The notes: generated from the sequence alone by a model not told the origin. A stretch of 64,000 nucleotides of DNA from an uncultured Tidjanibacter sp. (GCA_944326085.1 CALVCL010000006.1:23087-87086); one strand, 5' to 3'. Positions 47,546 to 57,983 are shown, counted from the first letter of the stretch. Numbers and translations are program-made.

Positions 47546-48826
47546 ATGAAAAGAGACGAACAGGTTTTCGACCTCATCGAACAGGAGAAACAGCGCCAAC
47601 TCCACGGCATCGAACTGATTGCTTCGGAGAATTTCGTCAGCGACGAGGTTATGCAGGCAATGGGTTCCGTACTGACCAACAAGTACGCTGAAGGCTATCC
47701 GAATGCACGCTACTATGGCGGCTGCCAGGTAGTGGACAAGGTTGAGCAGCTCGCTATCGACCGCGTATGCCAGCTCTACGGTGCAGAATATGCGAACGTA
47801 CAGCCGCACTCTGGTGCACAGGCAAACATGGCAGTATTCATGGCTGTTCTCAAACCTGGTGACACTTTCATGGGCCTCGACCTCGCACATGGCGGTCACC
47901 TTTCTCACGGTTCGCCCGTAAACTTCTCCGGCATCATGTTCAAGGCAGTCGGTTATCAGGTCAAACCCGAAACCGGAACCATCGACTACGACAACATGGA
48001 AGCTTTGGCAATGGAACACAAGCCGAAACTTATCGTCGGCGGTGCCTCAGCATACTGCCGCGAATGGGACTATGCCCGCATGCGTGAAATAGCCGACAAG
48101 GTAGGTGCCCTGCTGCTTATCGACATGGCTCATACCGCCGGTCTTATCGCTGCCGGTCTTCTCAACAACCCCGTAAAGTACGCTCACATCGTAACTTCGA
48201 CCACTCACAAGACACTCCGCGGCCCGCGTGGCGGTATCATTCTCATGGGTAAGGATTTCGACAACCCCTGGGGGCTCAAGACTCCAAAAGGCGAAATCAA
48301 AAAGATGTCTGCCGTACTCAACTCCGCAGTATTCCCCGGTGTACAGGGTGGCCCGCTGGAACATGTGATAGCAGCAAAGGCAGTTGCATTCCAGGAAGCC
48401 CTCCAGCCCGAATACAAGGAATACCAAGCTCAGGTAAAGAAAAACGCAGCCGCAATGGCAGAGGCATTCATGAAACGCGGATACAAGCTGGTATCCGACG
48501 GTACCGACAACCACCTCATGCTTATCGACCTCCGTACCAAGTTCCCTGAAATTTCCGGCAAGAAAGCTGAACGCACCCTTGTAGAAGCAGACATCACCAC
48601 CAACAAGAACATGGTGCCCTTCGATACCCGTTCGCCGTTCCTCACCTCCGGTATCCGTATCGGTACCCCTGCCATCACCACCCGCGGTCTGAAAGAAGAC
48701 AAAATGGACTACATCGTCAGCCTTATCGACAGGGTTCTGTCCGACATAGACAACCCTGATACGATAGCAGCCGTAAGAGAGGAGGTCCATACTCTCATGG
48801 CTGGTTACCCGCTCTTCGCATGGTAA
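47546..48826 (+). CDS. glyA: Serine hydroxymethyltransferase
   Basis: PLP enzyme that interconverts serine and glycine with THF. Signatures are [15 protein letters not shown], the PLP-lysine region [14 protein letters not shown] (Lys in HKTL), [20 protein letters not shown] and [15 protein letters not shown]. 426 residues, normal. Monocistronic between two terminators. With FtcD it connects one-carbon units to the folate pool. Confidence 0.98.
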   Translation: MKRDEQVFDLIEQEKQRQLHGIELIASENFVSDEVMQAMGSVLTNKYAEGYPNARYYGGCQVVDKVEQLAIDRVCQLYGAEYANVQPHSGAQANMAVFMAVLKPGDTFMGLDLAHGGHLSHGSPVNFSGIMFKAVGYQVKPETGTIDYDNMEALAMEHKPKLIVGGASAYCREWDYARMREIADKVGALLLIDMAHTAGLIAAGLLNNPVKYAHIVTSTTHKTLRGPRGGIILMGKDFDNPWGLKTPKGEIKKMSAVLNSAVFPGVQGGPLEHVIAAKAVAFQEALQPEYKEYQAQVKKNAAAMAEAFMKRGYKLVSDGTDNHLMLIDLRTKFPEISGKKAERTLVEADITTNKNMVPFDTRSPFLTSGIRIGTPAITTRGLKEDKMDYIVSLIDRVLSDIDNPDTIAAVREEVHTLMAGYPLFAW

Positions 48827-48871
48827 CAGTCACAAATTAAGCACTCCCCACAGTGGGATTGCCGTTTTACC

Positions 48872-48904
48872 AAAACGCTCCGACAATATGTCGGAGCGTT
48901 TTTT
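48872..48904. terminator. Terminator between glyA and the phosphoesterase gene
   Basis: 14-bp stem AAAACGCTCCGACA / TGTCGGAGCGTTTT with a 3-nt loop and T6 on the right, A4 on the left; usable in both directions. Confidence 0.88.
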
Positions 48905-48975
48905 GCTACACCGCACACAACAATACGGCCAGCCGCACAATGCAGCTGGCCGTACGCCATTACAGAAGCAACCGT

Positions 48976-49941
48976 TTATTCGCGCATGCGCTCGACAGTA
49001 TGGATTACATTTCCATTTTTGTCGAGCATGTAAAGCACCAACCTGTCGCCTGCAGCAGACACAACAGAGAAACCTGTAGCCGAACTGCAGAATACGGTAC
49101 CCTCAACAGGCTTCACATCACGCGACAGCGAACCAGATGTATTCACGACATAATCTATATCGCTGTCAGCAGGGCGTATGTGCTGGAAATTATGGATGTG
49201 ACCGCAGATATACATGTCGACGCCATTCCTGCGGAGAATGGGGTCGAGACGTTCCTGCATATTGATACGCTCCTCATCATCCTTATCGGTATCGGCATAT
49301 ATAGGATGGTGGCCTATCACAATCTTCCATGTATCATCGGATGCCATAAGGGTAGAGTCAATCCATGCCAGCTGCTCCTCGATGCTCTGCGCTGCCACAT
49401 CACGGTATTTATCTTCGGACTCCTTATGATACTTGTCTATAAGCGGTGTCGTATCGACAAACACTACGGTCATCGATGTCGTATCGTCAACCTCGAATGA
49501 CTTTGCATAGTAACGGTCGGACATCACCCAACGACGACTCACGGTACCGTAATCAAGCACGGCCTGCGTATTGCCACGATACTCGTGGTTGCCAAGTATC
49601 GGATACCAATCGAGCATCAGTTCCGGATGCGAGTATATAAGTTCGTAGTTGGTCATCCACAGCGGGTCGTCAACGCTCGCAACACCCTCGAAATGATGTA
49701 CGTCACCTGCCGCTGCCACAAACTCTATATCGACATTCTCGGCCAGCGTTCCCATCTCTTCGGCAATCATTTTCTGGTCGTAATAGCCGTTACGGCCGAG
49801 GTCGTTGGCCACAATGAAATTGAACGTATCCTCGCCTATGTCGAGATGCTGGGTCTTTGGTTCCGTACCCTGTGCACCGCCGCACGAAACGAGCGACAAC
49901 ACAGCTACAGCCACCGATAACAATCTTACAATCCTTCTCAT
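48976..49941 (-). CDS. Metallophosphoesterase lipoprotein (calcineurin/purple acid phosphatase type)
   Basis: A 321-residue surface or periplasmic lipoprotein (lipobox LSLVSC). Metal-binding motifs of the family are all visible: VANDLGRNG (replacing the usual DxG/H start), AAGDVHHFEG, LGNHEYRGN, VIGHHPIYADT and CGHIHNFQHI. The exact phosphoester substrate is unknown. It starts 22 nt after a TonB-dependent receptor gene, suggesting that phosphate or a dephosphorylated product is taken up by that receptor (inference). Confidence 0.9.
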   Translation of the reverse strand: MRRIVRLLSVAVAVLSLVSCGGAQGTEPKTQHLDIGEDTFNFIVANDLGRNGYYDQKMIAEEMGTLAENVDIEFVAAAGDVHHFEGVASVDDPLWMTNYELIYSHPELMLDWYPILGNHEYRGNTQAVLDYGTVSRRWVMSDRYYAKSFEVDDTTSMTVVFVDTTPLIDKYHKESEDKYRDVAAQSIEEQLAWIDSTLMASDDTWKIVIGHHPIYADTDKDDEERINMQERLDPILRRNGVDMYICGHIHNFQHIRPADSDIDYVVNTSGSLSRDVKPVEGTVFCSSATGFSVVSAAGDRLVLYMLDKNGNVIHTVERMRE

Positions 49942-49963
49942 ATTAATCTATATGTTTTCCCGA

Positions 49964-52774
49964 TTAAAAATCAAGTTTCACGCCAAGGTTGAATGTACCC
50001 TGATAATATTCGAGCTGTGCCATCCTCGACTTGATGCCCTGATAATAACGCAGCGGCTGGTTGGTGAGGTTGGTAGCTTCGAAGAAGATGCGCACGTACT
50101 TGCCGATACGGTAGGAGGCGTTGGCATCGAGGAACAGTTGTCCGTCATAATAACGGTCACCGAATGCATCGCTCGAAACCTCATCGAGATACCCTGCTGT
50201 ATAGTTGAGCGACACTCGTACCGACAGGCGGCTGTTCTCCCACGACAGTGAAGCATTCACCATGTGCGGCGCCGTACCGGGCAGCGATACATCTGTACGT
50301 TCCTCGCCATCCTCGTTGTAGATACCATGGGTTATTGAGTGAGTGTAGGTATAGTTTAGCATCACACCGAAGTTGCGCAGGAAACGGCCTGGGAGAAAGT
50401 CGAGTTTACGCTGAAGGGCAACCTCGAAACCGAACATATCCACATTGCGTCCGTTCATGGGGCGCAGATATTCCCATACTTCTCCCTCCCCTATCGGGTT
50501 CGACATGCCTGGAAAATCGGCGGCAAATTTATCGGCCGTATAATCGATGTCGAGATAATTGAAGATAAAGTTGTCAAGACGCTTGTAGAACAGACCACCT
50601 GATATGATACCCACCGACTTGCTGTAATACTCGCCAAGAAGGTCGAAGTTGTAGGAGTATGTTGCCTTCAGATTGGGGTTGCCGGCGGCAATTTCATTCT
50701 TGTCGTGCTGTATGTCCACATACGGAACCAGTTCATAGTAATCTGGGCGTGCCAATGCAGTAGTGAAAGCAGCACGAAGAACGGTACGGTCATTAAGGTC
50801 GTATTTAAATGTCACGCTCGGCAGTACGTTGGTATAGTTGTTCACATTGTGACGCTCCTCGGCATTATCATAGTCCTCGTTCAGAATATAGTTGCCAGTA
50901 TAGTCGAGGTGGGTGTTTTCGACCCTGACACCGGCAATGAACATAAGGTCTGTAGTAATATTCTGGTCCCAACGCAGATAACCGGCCAATATGCGCTCGC
51001 TCGCATTGTAGTTGCCGGACATATATTCCGACGGGTCATCCTCGGCTGTAAAGGCATTCGGGTCGTAAAGATTTACATTGCCAAGATAATCGTTCGATAT
51101 GAACATTCCAGGCACATAGCGGTCGCCCTGAATGAGAGGGTTGCTGTAAACCGCAGTGGGCATATCGGACAGTACAGGCATGCTGCCGGTAGGAACGTAC
51201 TCATAGAAGTTGTTGTCACGCATCTTGTTCTTGAATCTTGCGCTGACACCTACACGCAAACGTCCCTTCTGGTGCTTGATTGCCGTAAGAGGCATACGGA
51301 GATTGACCTTCGCAGAATATTCATTTTCCTCGGTATAGTCGTGCTGTTCGGTCAGCTTGTCGAATACAAAATTGGAATAATTCTGGTCTGAACCTATATA
51401 GGGAAGATTAGTATCAGACAGGTCTTCTGACATTGCAACACCTTCCTGTGCATACTCTATGTAACGTTCATTGGGACGGTCTTCGCTTGCCTTGGCATAG
51501 CTAAGGTTCCAGTCTAGGTCAACGCTTGGTGAAAGTAGGTGCATACCAGACAGCACATAAGACTGGACGCGCTGATCCTCAAGACGACGGTTGCGGTTAC
51601 GATTGTTGTCTATACCGCCTTTAGTCTCACGAACGATAGTTCCCTCATAACCGGTAATGGCACCACCATCGTAAATAGGTTCAATATCCTTGTACTGTGT
51701 ACGGTAACGGTTTTCACGGTCGTCACGCCAGTTGTACATCACATCGGCGGCAATGGTGTTGCGCGAATTTATTTTCCAGTCGAGATTAAGGGTGGCACTA
51801 CGTCTGATACGCTGTACGTCATACTTGCGCACATCCATCTCCTCTACATATACGTTTCCTTCATCATCCTCGGCCCAAACAGCCTCTATGTTGTCGGAAC
51901 CGTAATCCTTGTTCATGTATGATGCGCTGAGTACTACACCGAGCTTGTCGTTGAAGAAACGGTTGCCATAAACGAAAGAACCCGAACCGGTGGCACCGTT
52001 GCGTATCGGATTATAACCACCAAGCAATGTGACGGATATACGCTGTCCGCCGGTAGCGGCACGCGTAATAAGGTCAACCGAACCACCTATCGCATCGGCA
52101 TCCATATCGGATGTCAGGGTCTTGTTCACCTCAATGGTCTGCACCATATCCGATGGAATAAGGTCCATTTGCACGTTACGGTTGTCGCCTTCTGCTGATG
52201 GGATGCGGTTACCATTGAGTGTCACTGAGTTAAGCGACGAAGATATACCCCTTATTATAATATTTCGGGCCTCACCCTGGTCATTCTGCATCGTCACGCC
52301 AGACACGCGCTTCAATGCGTCACCGATGTTGGAATCAGGGAAACGACCTACCTGGTCGGCCGAAATTACATTCGATATGTTCATGTTGGATTTCTGCAGG
52401 TTAAGCGCCTTTGCCTGTCCCCTCATCTGGTCGCCCATGACAACGATAGCATCTATGTCCTCCGAACCTGCCTGCAGTTTAAAGTTCACAACAGCGTTGC
52501 CGCGCGCCTCGACTGTTGCCGAAACAGTAGCGGGCAGATAACCGAGATACTCGACTGATACATCGTAAACGCCCACAGGCACATTGAGAAACTCGTAATA
52601 ACCATTGTTGTCGGACACCGTATAACGGTTGAACTTGTCAAGCCTCAATACCGCACCAGGCAACGTCATACCTCCTTCGGCATCTGTTACCGTTCCTGAA
52701 ATAAGACCGCCTTCCTGTGCGAATACAGGCAAAGCCAGGAACAGTGAAATAAACAATAGATAGAATTTTTTCAT
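49964..52774 (-). CDS. TonB-dependent outer-membrane receptor
   Basis: A 936-residue receptor: signal peptide to about residue 19 (ALPVFAQ), carboxypeptidase-D regulatory-like domain (about 24-105), plug (about 125-230; VGRFPDSNIGDALKRVSGV, IIIRGISSSLNSVTLNGNR; cited in part) and a long barrel ending in LGVKLDF. The plug wording, with DSNIGDALKR and MDADAIGGSVDL, is of the type often called TonB-Xanth-Caul. It has no SusD partner; the neighbour is a metallophosphoesterase lipoprotein. The start is ATG 52774, which begins the signal peptide; the longer frame to 52924 is not used. Confidence 0.95.
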   Translation of the reverse strand: MKKFYLLFISLFLALPVFAQEGGLISGTVTDAEGGMTLPGAVLRLDKFNRYTVSDNNGYYEFLNVPVGVYDVSVEYLGYLPATVSATVEARGNAVVNFKLQAGSEDIDAIVVMGDQMRGQAKALNLQKSNMNISNVISADQVGRFPDSNIGDALKRVSGVTMQNDQGEARNIIIRGISSSLNSVTLNGNRIPSAEGDNRNVQMDLIPSDMVQTIEVNKTLTSDMDADAIGGSVDLITRAATGGQRISVTLLGGYNPIRNGATGSGSFVYGNRFFNDKLGVVLSASYMNKDYGSDNIEAVWAEDDEGNVYVEEMDVRKYDVQRIRRSATLNLDWKINSRNTIAADVMYNWRDDRENRYRTQYKDIEPIYDGGAITGYEGTIVRETKGGIDNNRNRNRRLEDQRVQSYVLSGMHLLSPSVDLDWNLSYAKASEDRPNERYIEYAQEGVAMSEDLSDTNLPYIGSDQNYSNFVFDKLTEQHDYTEENEYSAKVNLRMPLTAIKHQKGRLRVGVSARFKNKMRDNNFYEYVPTGSMPVLSDMPTAVYSNPLIQGDRYVPGMFISNDYLGNVNLYDPNAFTAEDDPSEYMSGNYNASERILAGYLRWDQNITTDLMFIAGVRVENTHLDYTGNYILNEDYDNAEERHNVNNYTNVLPSVTFKYDLNDRTVLRAAFTTALARPDYYELVPYVDIQHDKNEIAAGNPNLKATYSYNFDLLGEYYSKSVGIISGGLFYKRLDNFIFNYLDIDYTADKFAADFPGMSNPIGEGEVWEYLRPMNGRNVDMFGFEVALQRKLDFLPGRFLRNFGVMLNYTYTHSITHGIYNEDGEERTDVSLPGTAPHMVNASLSWENSRLSVRVSLNYTAGYLDEVSSDAFGDRYYDGQLFLDANASYRIGKYVRIFFEATNLTNQPLRYYQGIKSRMAQLEYYQGTFNLGVKLDF

Positions 52775-52908
52775 AACATGAATATTGGTTCCACATAATA
52801 TGACGTCGCAAAAGAACCCCAATGCATTTACATTCATGTTACGCAAATATTTTATTTGTGCATAATTTCTCTTTATATGCGACATATTTACTCTTGCCAC
52901 AAAACAAT

Positions 52909-52916
52909 TATCTTTG
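52909..52916 (+). promoter_or_regulatory. -7 box for lrgA-lrgB
   Basis: TATCTTTG, 26 nt before the preferred lrgA start. It argues against the longer upstream frames from 52856 or 52919. Confidence 0.55.
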
Positions 52917-52942
52917 CGATGCACTATTCATTGCAAGTAAAT

Positions 52943-53323
52943 ATGTTACTGGGAATATTCATAATCTTACTATTCTACGCACTCGGAGAACTGTTCAGTT
53001 GGCTCATGGGTGGCTTCATCCCAGGCAGCGTACTGGGCATGGTTCTGCTTTTCGTATCACTATGCCTCAAACTCGTAAAGGCCGACATAGTACGCCCCGT
53101 AGCCCGCTTCCTGACCGACAATATGGGATTGTTTTTCCTGCCAGCCGGCGTGGGCATAATCAATGCGATGGATATACTCTCGCAATACTGGCAGGCCGTA
53201 CTCACCGCATGTGCCGTGAGTACGCTCGCCGTCATCATCACCGTGGCATGCATACAGGAACGGCTCGAAAAGAAAAAAGCCGCCGCTGCAAACAACATGA
53301 CGACTACCAAAAACAAAAACTGA
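52943..53323 (+). CDS. lrgA: CidA/LrgA-family membrane protein
   Basis: A 126-residue membrane protein with four hydrophobic segments and the family motifs PGSVLGMVLLF and FLPAGVGIINAM. CidA/LrgA proteins are holin-like; with LrgB they affect autolysis and, in some bacteria, pyruvate or glycolate transport. Its tail is Lys/Asn-rich and cytosolic. The ATG at 52943 is used because the -7 box lies at 52909. It overlaps nothing and lies 7 nt before lrgB. Confidence 0.9.
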   Translation: MLLGIFIILLFYALGELFSWLMGGFIPGSVLGMVLLFVSLCLKLVKADIVRPVARFLTDNMGLFFLPAGVGIINAMDILSQYWQAVLTACAVSTLAVIITVACIQERLEKKKAAAANNMTTTKNKN

Positions 53324-53330
53324 CACTCCC

Positions 53331-54023
53331 ATGCACACACTGCTCACATCCGAAATCTTCATTCTCACCCTCGTAACCGGCATCTATCTTGCTGCCCTGT
53401 GGCTTTACCGCAAGACAAAGCTCAGCATACTGCACCCGCTGCTGGTATCAATACCCGTACTCGCACTGTTCCTGCGCGTGTTCGACATCCCCTTCGAGAC
53501 ATTCGAAGCCGGAAGCCGAATGATAAACTTCCTGCTCGGCCCAACGGTCGTAGCTCTCGGATACCTCCTCTACGAACAGCGGGACCACCTTAAAGCAAAC
53601 GGAATATCGATAATAATATCTGTATTCATCGGCAGTATAATCGGCATCGTGAGCGTGATACTCATAGCCCGCTGGTTCGGCGCCGACCACGAACTCATAG
53701 CCTCGCTCGAACCCAAATCCGTTACAACCCCAATAGCAATGAGTATCGCCGAACGCACAGGAGGCATTCCGGCAATAGCGGCAGTAGTGGTCATCGTGGT
53801 GGGGATATTCGGCGGTATCGTCGGCCCGTTCATACTCGACCACCTCGGCATCAAAAGCCGCATAGCACGTGGCCTGGCCCTCGGCTCGGCAGCACACGGA
53901 CTCGGTACGGCACGTGCCATGGAACTCGGAGCAATAGAAGGCGCAATAAGCGGACTGGCAATAGGACTTATGGGTATCATAACGGCGATACTGGTCCCAA
54001 TCATCGAAATGATATTCTTCTAA
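53331..54023 (+). CDS. lrgB: LrgB-family membrane protein
   Basis: Partner of LrgA: 230 residues, about seven hydrophobic helices, with the conserved EPKSVTTPIAM, FGGIVGPFILD, RGLALGSAAHGLGTARAMELG (in part GSAAHGLGTARA) and the SGLAIGLMGI end. Holin-antiholin-like or metabolite transport function by family. Likely one transcript with lrgA, closed by the terminator at 54036. Confidence 0.93.
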   Translation: MHTLLTSEIFILTLVTGIYLAALWLYRKTKLSILHPLLVSIPVLALFLRVFDIPFETFEAGSRMINFLLGPTVVALGYLLYEQRDHLKANGISIIISVFIGSIIGIVSVILIARWFGADHELIASLEPKSVTTPIAMSIAERTGGIPAIAAVVVIVVGIFGGIVGPFILDHLGIKSRIARGLALGSAAHGLGTARAMELGAIEGAISGLAIGLMGIITAILVPIIEMIFF

Positions 54024-54035
54024 ACAAGGCATACA

Positions 54036-54066
54036 AAAAAGGCTTCCGGTTTTCGGAAGCCTTTTT
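54036..54066. terminator. Bidirectional terminator lrgB/rubrerythrin
   Basis: 13-bp stem AAAAAGGCTTCCG / CGGAAGCCTTTTT with a 5-nt loop, T5 and A5 on the outer sides. Confidence 0.9.
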
Positions 54067-54090
54067 GTCGTACGGAAACTAACTCTCCTG

Positions 54091-54675
54091 TTAGTAGTTC
54101 TGCTTCTCTTCCTCGAAATAAGCCTGCGGGTGCTGGCAAACGGGACATACGGCAGGAGCATTCTTGCCCTTGTGTACATAACCGCAGTTGCGGCACTGCC
54201 ATTCTATTTCCTCTTCGCGTGCGAATACGGTACCGTCAATGACCCTCTGATACAAACGGCGGTAACGTTTCTCGTGCTCAGCTTCTACCTTTGCGACCAT
54301 GCGGAAGAGCGCCGCAATCTGCGGGAAGCCTTCCTCATCGGCAACCTTTGCAAATTCGGGATAGAGTTCGTCCCACTCCTCCTGTTCGCCCTGTGCTGCA
54401 GCAAGCAGGTTCTCGGCAGTCGTACCGATAACTCCGGCAGGATACGAAGCGGTTATCTCAACCATGCCGCCCTCAAGACATTTGAAGAACTTCTTGGCAT
54501 GCTCCTTCTCCTGTTCTGCGGTTTCCATGAAGATGGCAGCTATCTGCTCAAAACCTTCCTTCTTGGCTGTGCTTGCAAAAAATGTATAGCGCGAACGAGC
54601 CTGGGACTCGCCTGCAAACGATTTGAGCAGGTTCTGCTCGGTCTTTGTTCCTTTGATAGATTTCATATTAGCCAT
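54091..54675 (-). CDS. rbr: Rubrerythrin
   Basis: Non-haem peroxide reductase protecting anaerobes. Residues about 1-150 form the ferritin-like four-helix bundle with the diiron ligands in ESQARSRYT, ETAEQEKEHAKK and KVEAEHEKRY. The C-terminal rubredoxin-like domain has CRNCGYVHKG and CPVCQHPQAYF, four Cys for one Fe. The ATG at 54675 gives 194 residues; the frame to 54747 contains the promoter. Terminator downstream. Confidence 0.96.
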   Translation of the reverse strand: MANMKSIKGTKTEQNLLKSFAGESQARSRYTFFASTAKKEGFEQIAAIFMETAEQEKEHAKKFFKCLEGGMVEITASYPAGVIGTTAENLLAAAQGEQEEWDELYPEFAKVADEEGFPQIAALFRMVAKVEAEHEKRYRRLYQRVIDGTVFAREEEIEWQCRNCGYVHKGKNAPAVCPVCQHPQAYFEEEKQNY

Positions 54676-54694
54676 TTCTTTAAATTGTGTACGG

Positions 54695-54702
54695 CAAATG
54701 TA
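54695..54702 (-). promoter_or_regulatory. -7 box for rubrerythrin
   Basis: TACATTTG on the minus strand, 20 nt before the ATG at 54675. Confidence 0.5.
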
Positions 54703-54804
54703 AACATTCCCTCGCCAGCAACCTAATTTTACGCCGACAAGTTGCATAATATCTTTTTATTGCACCATTCGTCCAAACTATAACGAATTTCGTGACGTTT
54801 ACAG

Positions 54805-54812
54805 TATCTTTG
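54805..54812 (+). promoter_or_regulatory. -7 box for ettA-hisS
   Basis: TATCTTTG, 59 nt before the ettA ATG. Confidence 0.55.
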
Positions 54813-54870
54813 CAGAAATATGCCGCAATCTTCGGCGGACAGCTACTGAAACTTCAACAAACCATAATAT

Positions 54871-56544
54871 ATGGCGGACGAGAAAATAATATTTTCGATG
54901 GTGGGCGTCAGCAAGACGTTCAACAACCAAAAAAAAGTACTCAACAATATCTATCTCTCTTTCTTCTACGGAGCCAAGATAGGTATCATCGGTCTAAACG
55001 GTGCGGGTAAGTCTACTCTAATGAAAATCATCGCCGGCATCGACAAGAACTATCAAGGCGAAGTGGTATTCTCTCCTGGATACACCGTGGGATACCTCGA
55101 ACAGGAACCGAAACTCGACGACTCAAAAACCGTACGCGAAGTGGTACAGGAAGGCTGTGCCGCCACAGTAGCACTTCTTAAGGAATATGAAGAGGTTAAT
55201 GCCAAATTCATGGAGCCCATGGACGATGACCAAATGGCAAAGCTCATCGAACGGCAGGGCGAACTGACAGAAGCGATAGACCACGTTAACGGCTGGGAAC
55301 TCGACAGCGTACTCGAAAGGGCAATGGACGCACTGCGCTGTCCCGACCCAGACGAACCCGTACGCCATCTCTCCGGAGGTGAGCGCCGCCGTGTGGCGCT
55401 GTGCCGCTTGCTGCTGCAACAGCCCGACGTGCTGCTTCTGGACGAGCCGACAAACCATCTTGATGCTGAAAGCATCGACTGGCTCGAACAGCATCTCCAG
55501 CAGTATCCGGGTACCGTTATTGCCGTAACCCACGATCGTTACTTCCTCGACAACGTAGCAGGATGGATACTCGAACTCGACCGCGGCGAAGGTATCCCGT
55601 GGAAGGGCAACTACTCCAGCTGGCTGGAACAGAAGACCAAGCGCCTTGAGCAGGAGGAAAAGCAGGAAAGCAAACGCCGTAAAACCCTCGAACGTGAATT
55701 GGAATGGGTACGCATGAGCCCCAAGGCCCGTCACGCCAAGAGCAAGGCCCGTCTGTCGGCTTATGACAAGATGCTTAACGAAGACACCAAGCAAAAAGAG
55801 GAAAAACTCGAAATATACATTCCCGACGGGCCGCGTTTGGGTAATGTGGTCATAGAGGCAAAGAATGTCACCAAGGCATTCGGCGACCGCATACTATACG
55901 AGAACCTCAATTTCTCACTACCGCCTGCAGGCATAGTGGGCGTTATAGGCCCCAACGGTACCGGTAAGACCACTCTTTTCCGCATGATAATGGGCCTCGA
56001 GAAACCGACTTCCGGGGAATTCCGCGTAGGTGAAACCGTGAAGCTCTCATACGTCGACCAGCAGCACGCCTCGATAGACCCCGAAAAAACGGTTTACGAA
56101 ACAATATCGCAGAACAGCGACATCATCCAGCTCGGCAACCGCAGCGTGAACTCGCGTGCATATGTTGCCCGTTTCAACTTCACCGGTGCCGACCAGGAGA
56201 AGAAAGTAGGCGTACTGTCGGGTGGTGAGCGCAACCGTCTGCACCTCGCTCTCGCACTCAAGGAGGGCGGCAACGTTCTCCTGCTCGACGAGCCCACCAA
56301 CGACATCGACGTGAACACGCTCCGTGCACTCGAGGAAGGTCTCGAAAACTTCGCCGGATGCGCCGTCGTCATATCGCACGACCGTTGGTTCCTCGACCGT
56401 ATCGCAACACACATACTCTCGTTCGAGGGCGACTCGCAGGTAGTCTTCTTCGAAGGCAGCTACAGCGAATACGAGGAACACAAGCGCCTCATGGGTGAAG
56501 ACACCACTCCCAAGCGCGTGAAATACCGCAAACTCATGGAATAA
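54871..56544 (+). CDS. ettA: Energy-dependent translational throttle protein EttA (ABC-F)
   Basis: Soluble ABC-F ATPase that binds the ribosomal E site. Two ABC domains: Walker A GLNGAGKST (about 41-49) and GPNGTGKTT (about 360-368), signatures LSGGERRRVALCR and LSGGERNRLHLA, and Walker B LLLDEPTNHLD and LLLDEPTNDID. The arm insertion and the positively charged linker (KTKRLEQEEKQESKRRKTLERELEWVRM, cited in part as QEEKQESKRRK) match EttA. 557 residues, normal. The hairpin at 56551 separates it from hisS. Confidence 0.95.
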   Translation: MADEKIIFSMVGVSKTFNNQKKVLNNIYLSFFYGAKIGIIGLNGAGKSTLMKIIAGIDKNYQGEVVFSPGYTVGYLEQEPKLDDSKTVREVVQEGCAATVALLKEYEEVNAKFMEPMDDDQMAKLIERQGELTEAIDHVNGWELDSVLERAMDALRCPDPDEPVRHLSGGERRRVALCRLLLQQPDVLLLDEPTNHLDAESIDWLEQHLQQYPGTVIAVTHDRYFLDNVAGWILELDRGEGIPWKGNYSSWLEQKTKRLEQEEKQESKRRKTLERELEWVRMSPKARHAKSKARLSAYDKMLNEDTKQKEEKLEIYIPDGPRLGNVVIEAKNVTKAFGDRILYENLNFSLPPAGIVGVIGPNGTGKTTLFRMIMGLEKPTSGEFRVGETVKLSYVDQQHASIDPEKTVYETISQNSDIIQLGNRSVNSRAYVARFNFTGADQEKKVGVLSGGERNRLHLALALKEGGNVLLLDEPTNDIDVNTLRALEEGLENFAGCAVVISHDRWFLDRIATHILSFEGDSQVVFFEGSYSEYEEHKRLMGEDTTPKRVKYRKLME

Positions 56545-56550
56545 CATACT

Positions 56551-56578
56551 GTTACCGCCGCCGTGTGGCGGCGGTAAC
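56551..56578 (+). other. Intercistronic hairpin ettA/hisS
   Basis: 12-bp perfect stem GTTACCGCCGCC / GGCGGCGGTAAC with loop GTGT. No T-tract; hisS starts 17 nt later. Comparable to the hut hairpins. Confidence 0.6.
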
Positions 56579-56594
56579 ATAACCCCATACCACC

Positions 56595-57983
56595 ATGCAA
56601 AAACCATCGATACCGAAAGGCACACGCGACTTCTCTCCACTGGAGATGATGCGCCGTACCTACATGTTCGACACTATAAAGAAGGTATTCCGTGCATACG
56701 GATACGCCCCGCTCGAAACCCCAGCTATGGAAAACCTAGCAACACTCACAGGCAAATACGGCGAAGAGGGCGACAAACTGCTGTTCAAAATTCTCGACTC
56801 TGGCGACTTCACCCGTGGGTTCACCCCCGATGACGTGAAGGCTATTGCCAACGGTATAGAGACTTCGGGCATATCGACCAACACCCTTGCGGCACACATC
56901 TGCGAAAAGGGTCTGCGTTACGACCTTACCGTACCGTTGGCCCGCTACGTGGTACAACATCAGGGCGAACTGACCTTCCCGTTCCGCCGCTATCAGGTAC
57001 AACCCGTATGGCGTGCCGACAGGCCCCAGAAAGGCAGGTACCGCGAATTCTACCAGTGCGACGTCGACGTGATAGGTACCCGCAGCCTGTTGTGCGAATT
57101 CGAGTTGGCCAAGATTGTGGAACATGTCTTCGGCGACCTCGGCATCAATGTGACCCTCAAGCTCAACAACCGTAAAATCCTCTACGGAATAGCCGAGACC
57201 ATAGGTCATGCCGACAAGATGATGGACATCACGATAGCCATCGACAAACTCGACAAGATAGGTATTGAAAACGTGGAGGCCGAACTCGAAGCCAAAGGCA
57301 TCAGCCGTGAGGCCATAAACCGTCTGCGCCCCATACTCGAACTGTCGGGCAGCAACGCCGAAAAGCTCGCAAAACTCAAGGAGATTATAGCAGGCTCCGA
57401 AACCGGACTGCTCGGCATATCCGAAATGGAGGAGATACTCGGCTATATAGAGGCCACCGGCATGCAGCTCGACATAGAACTCGACTTGTCGCTTGCCCGC
57501 GGCCTTAACTACTACACAGGCGCAATTTTCGAAGTCAAGGCAAAGGATCACGCCATAGGCAGCATCTGCGGCGGCGGACGCTACGATGACCTTACTGGCA
57601 TATTCGGCATGCAGGGCATGTCTGGTGTAGGCATATCGTTCGGTGCCGACCGCATATATGATGTCATGCTGGCACTCAACCTCTTCCCCGAAGAAGCCGG
57701 CATAACCACAAAAGTGCTCTTTATCAACTTCGGCAAGACTGAAGAACGCGCTGCACTGCCACTGCTCCAGCAGCTGCGCGATGCCGGCATATCCTCAGAA
57801 ATATATCCAGAAGCCGCCAAGATGAAAAAACAGATGGAATATGCCAACCGTCGTGGCATCCCATACGTGGTAATAATAGGCGAAACGGAACTTGCATCGC
57901 AGACAGCTACTGTAAAGGACATGCACAGCGGCGAACAGACTGCCGTCCCGTTCGCGGAACTGGCCCGCTACATGGCTCTCTGA
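56595..57983 (+). CDS. hisS: Histidyl-tRNA synthetase
   Basis: Class II synthetase that charges tRNA-His. Starts [10 protein letters not shown]; motif 2 region [17 protein letters not shown], histidine-binding [14 protein letters not shown] and GGGRYDDL, and a C-terminal anticodon-binding domain with [22 protein letters not shown] (cited in part as [13 protein letters not shown]). 462 residues. A fused N-terminal extra domain is absent. Confidence 0.97.
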   Translation: MQKPSIPKGTRDFSPLEMMRRTYMFDTIKKVFRAYGYAPLETPAMENLATLTGKYGEEGDKLLFKILDSGDFTRGFTPDDVKAIANGIETSGISTNTLAAHICEKGLRYDLTVPLARYVVQHQGELTFPFRRYQVQPVWRADRPQKGRYREFYQCDVDVIGTRSLLCEFELAKIVEHVFGDLGINVTLKLNNRKILYGIAETIGHADKMMDITIAIDKLDKIGIENVEAELEAKGISREAINRLRPILELSGSNAEKLAKLKEIIAGSETGLLGISEMEEILGYIEATGMQLDIELDLSLARGLNYYTGAIFEVKAKDHAIGSICGGGRYDDLTGIFGMQGMSGVGISFGADRIYDVMLALNLFPEEAGITTKVLFINFGKTEERAALPLLQQLRDAGISSEIYPEAAKMKKQMEYANRRGIPYVVIIGETELASQTATVKDMHSGEQTAVPFAELARYMAL

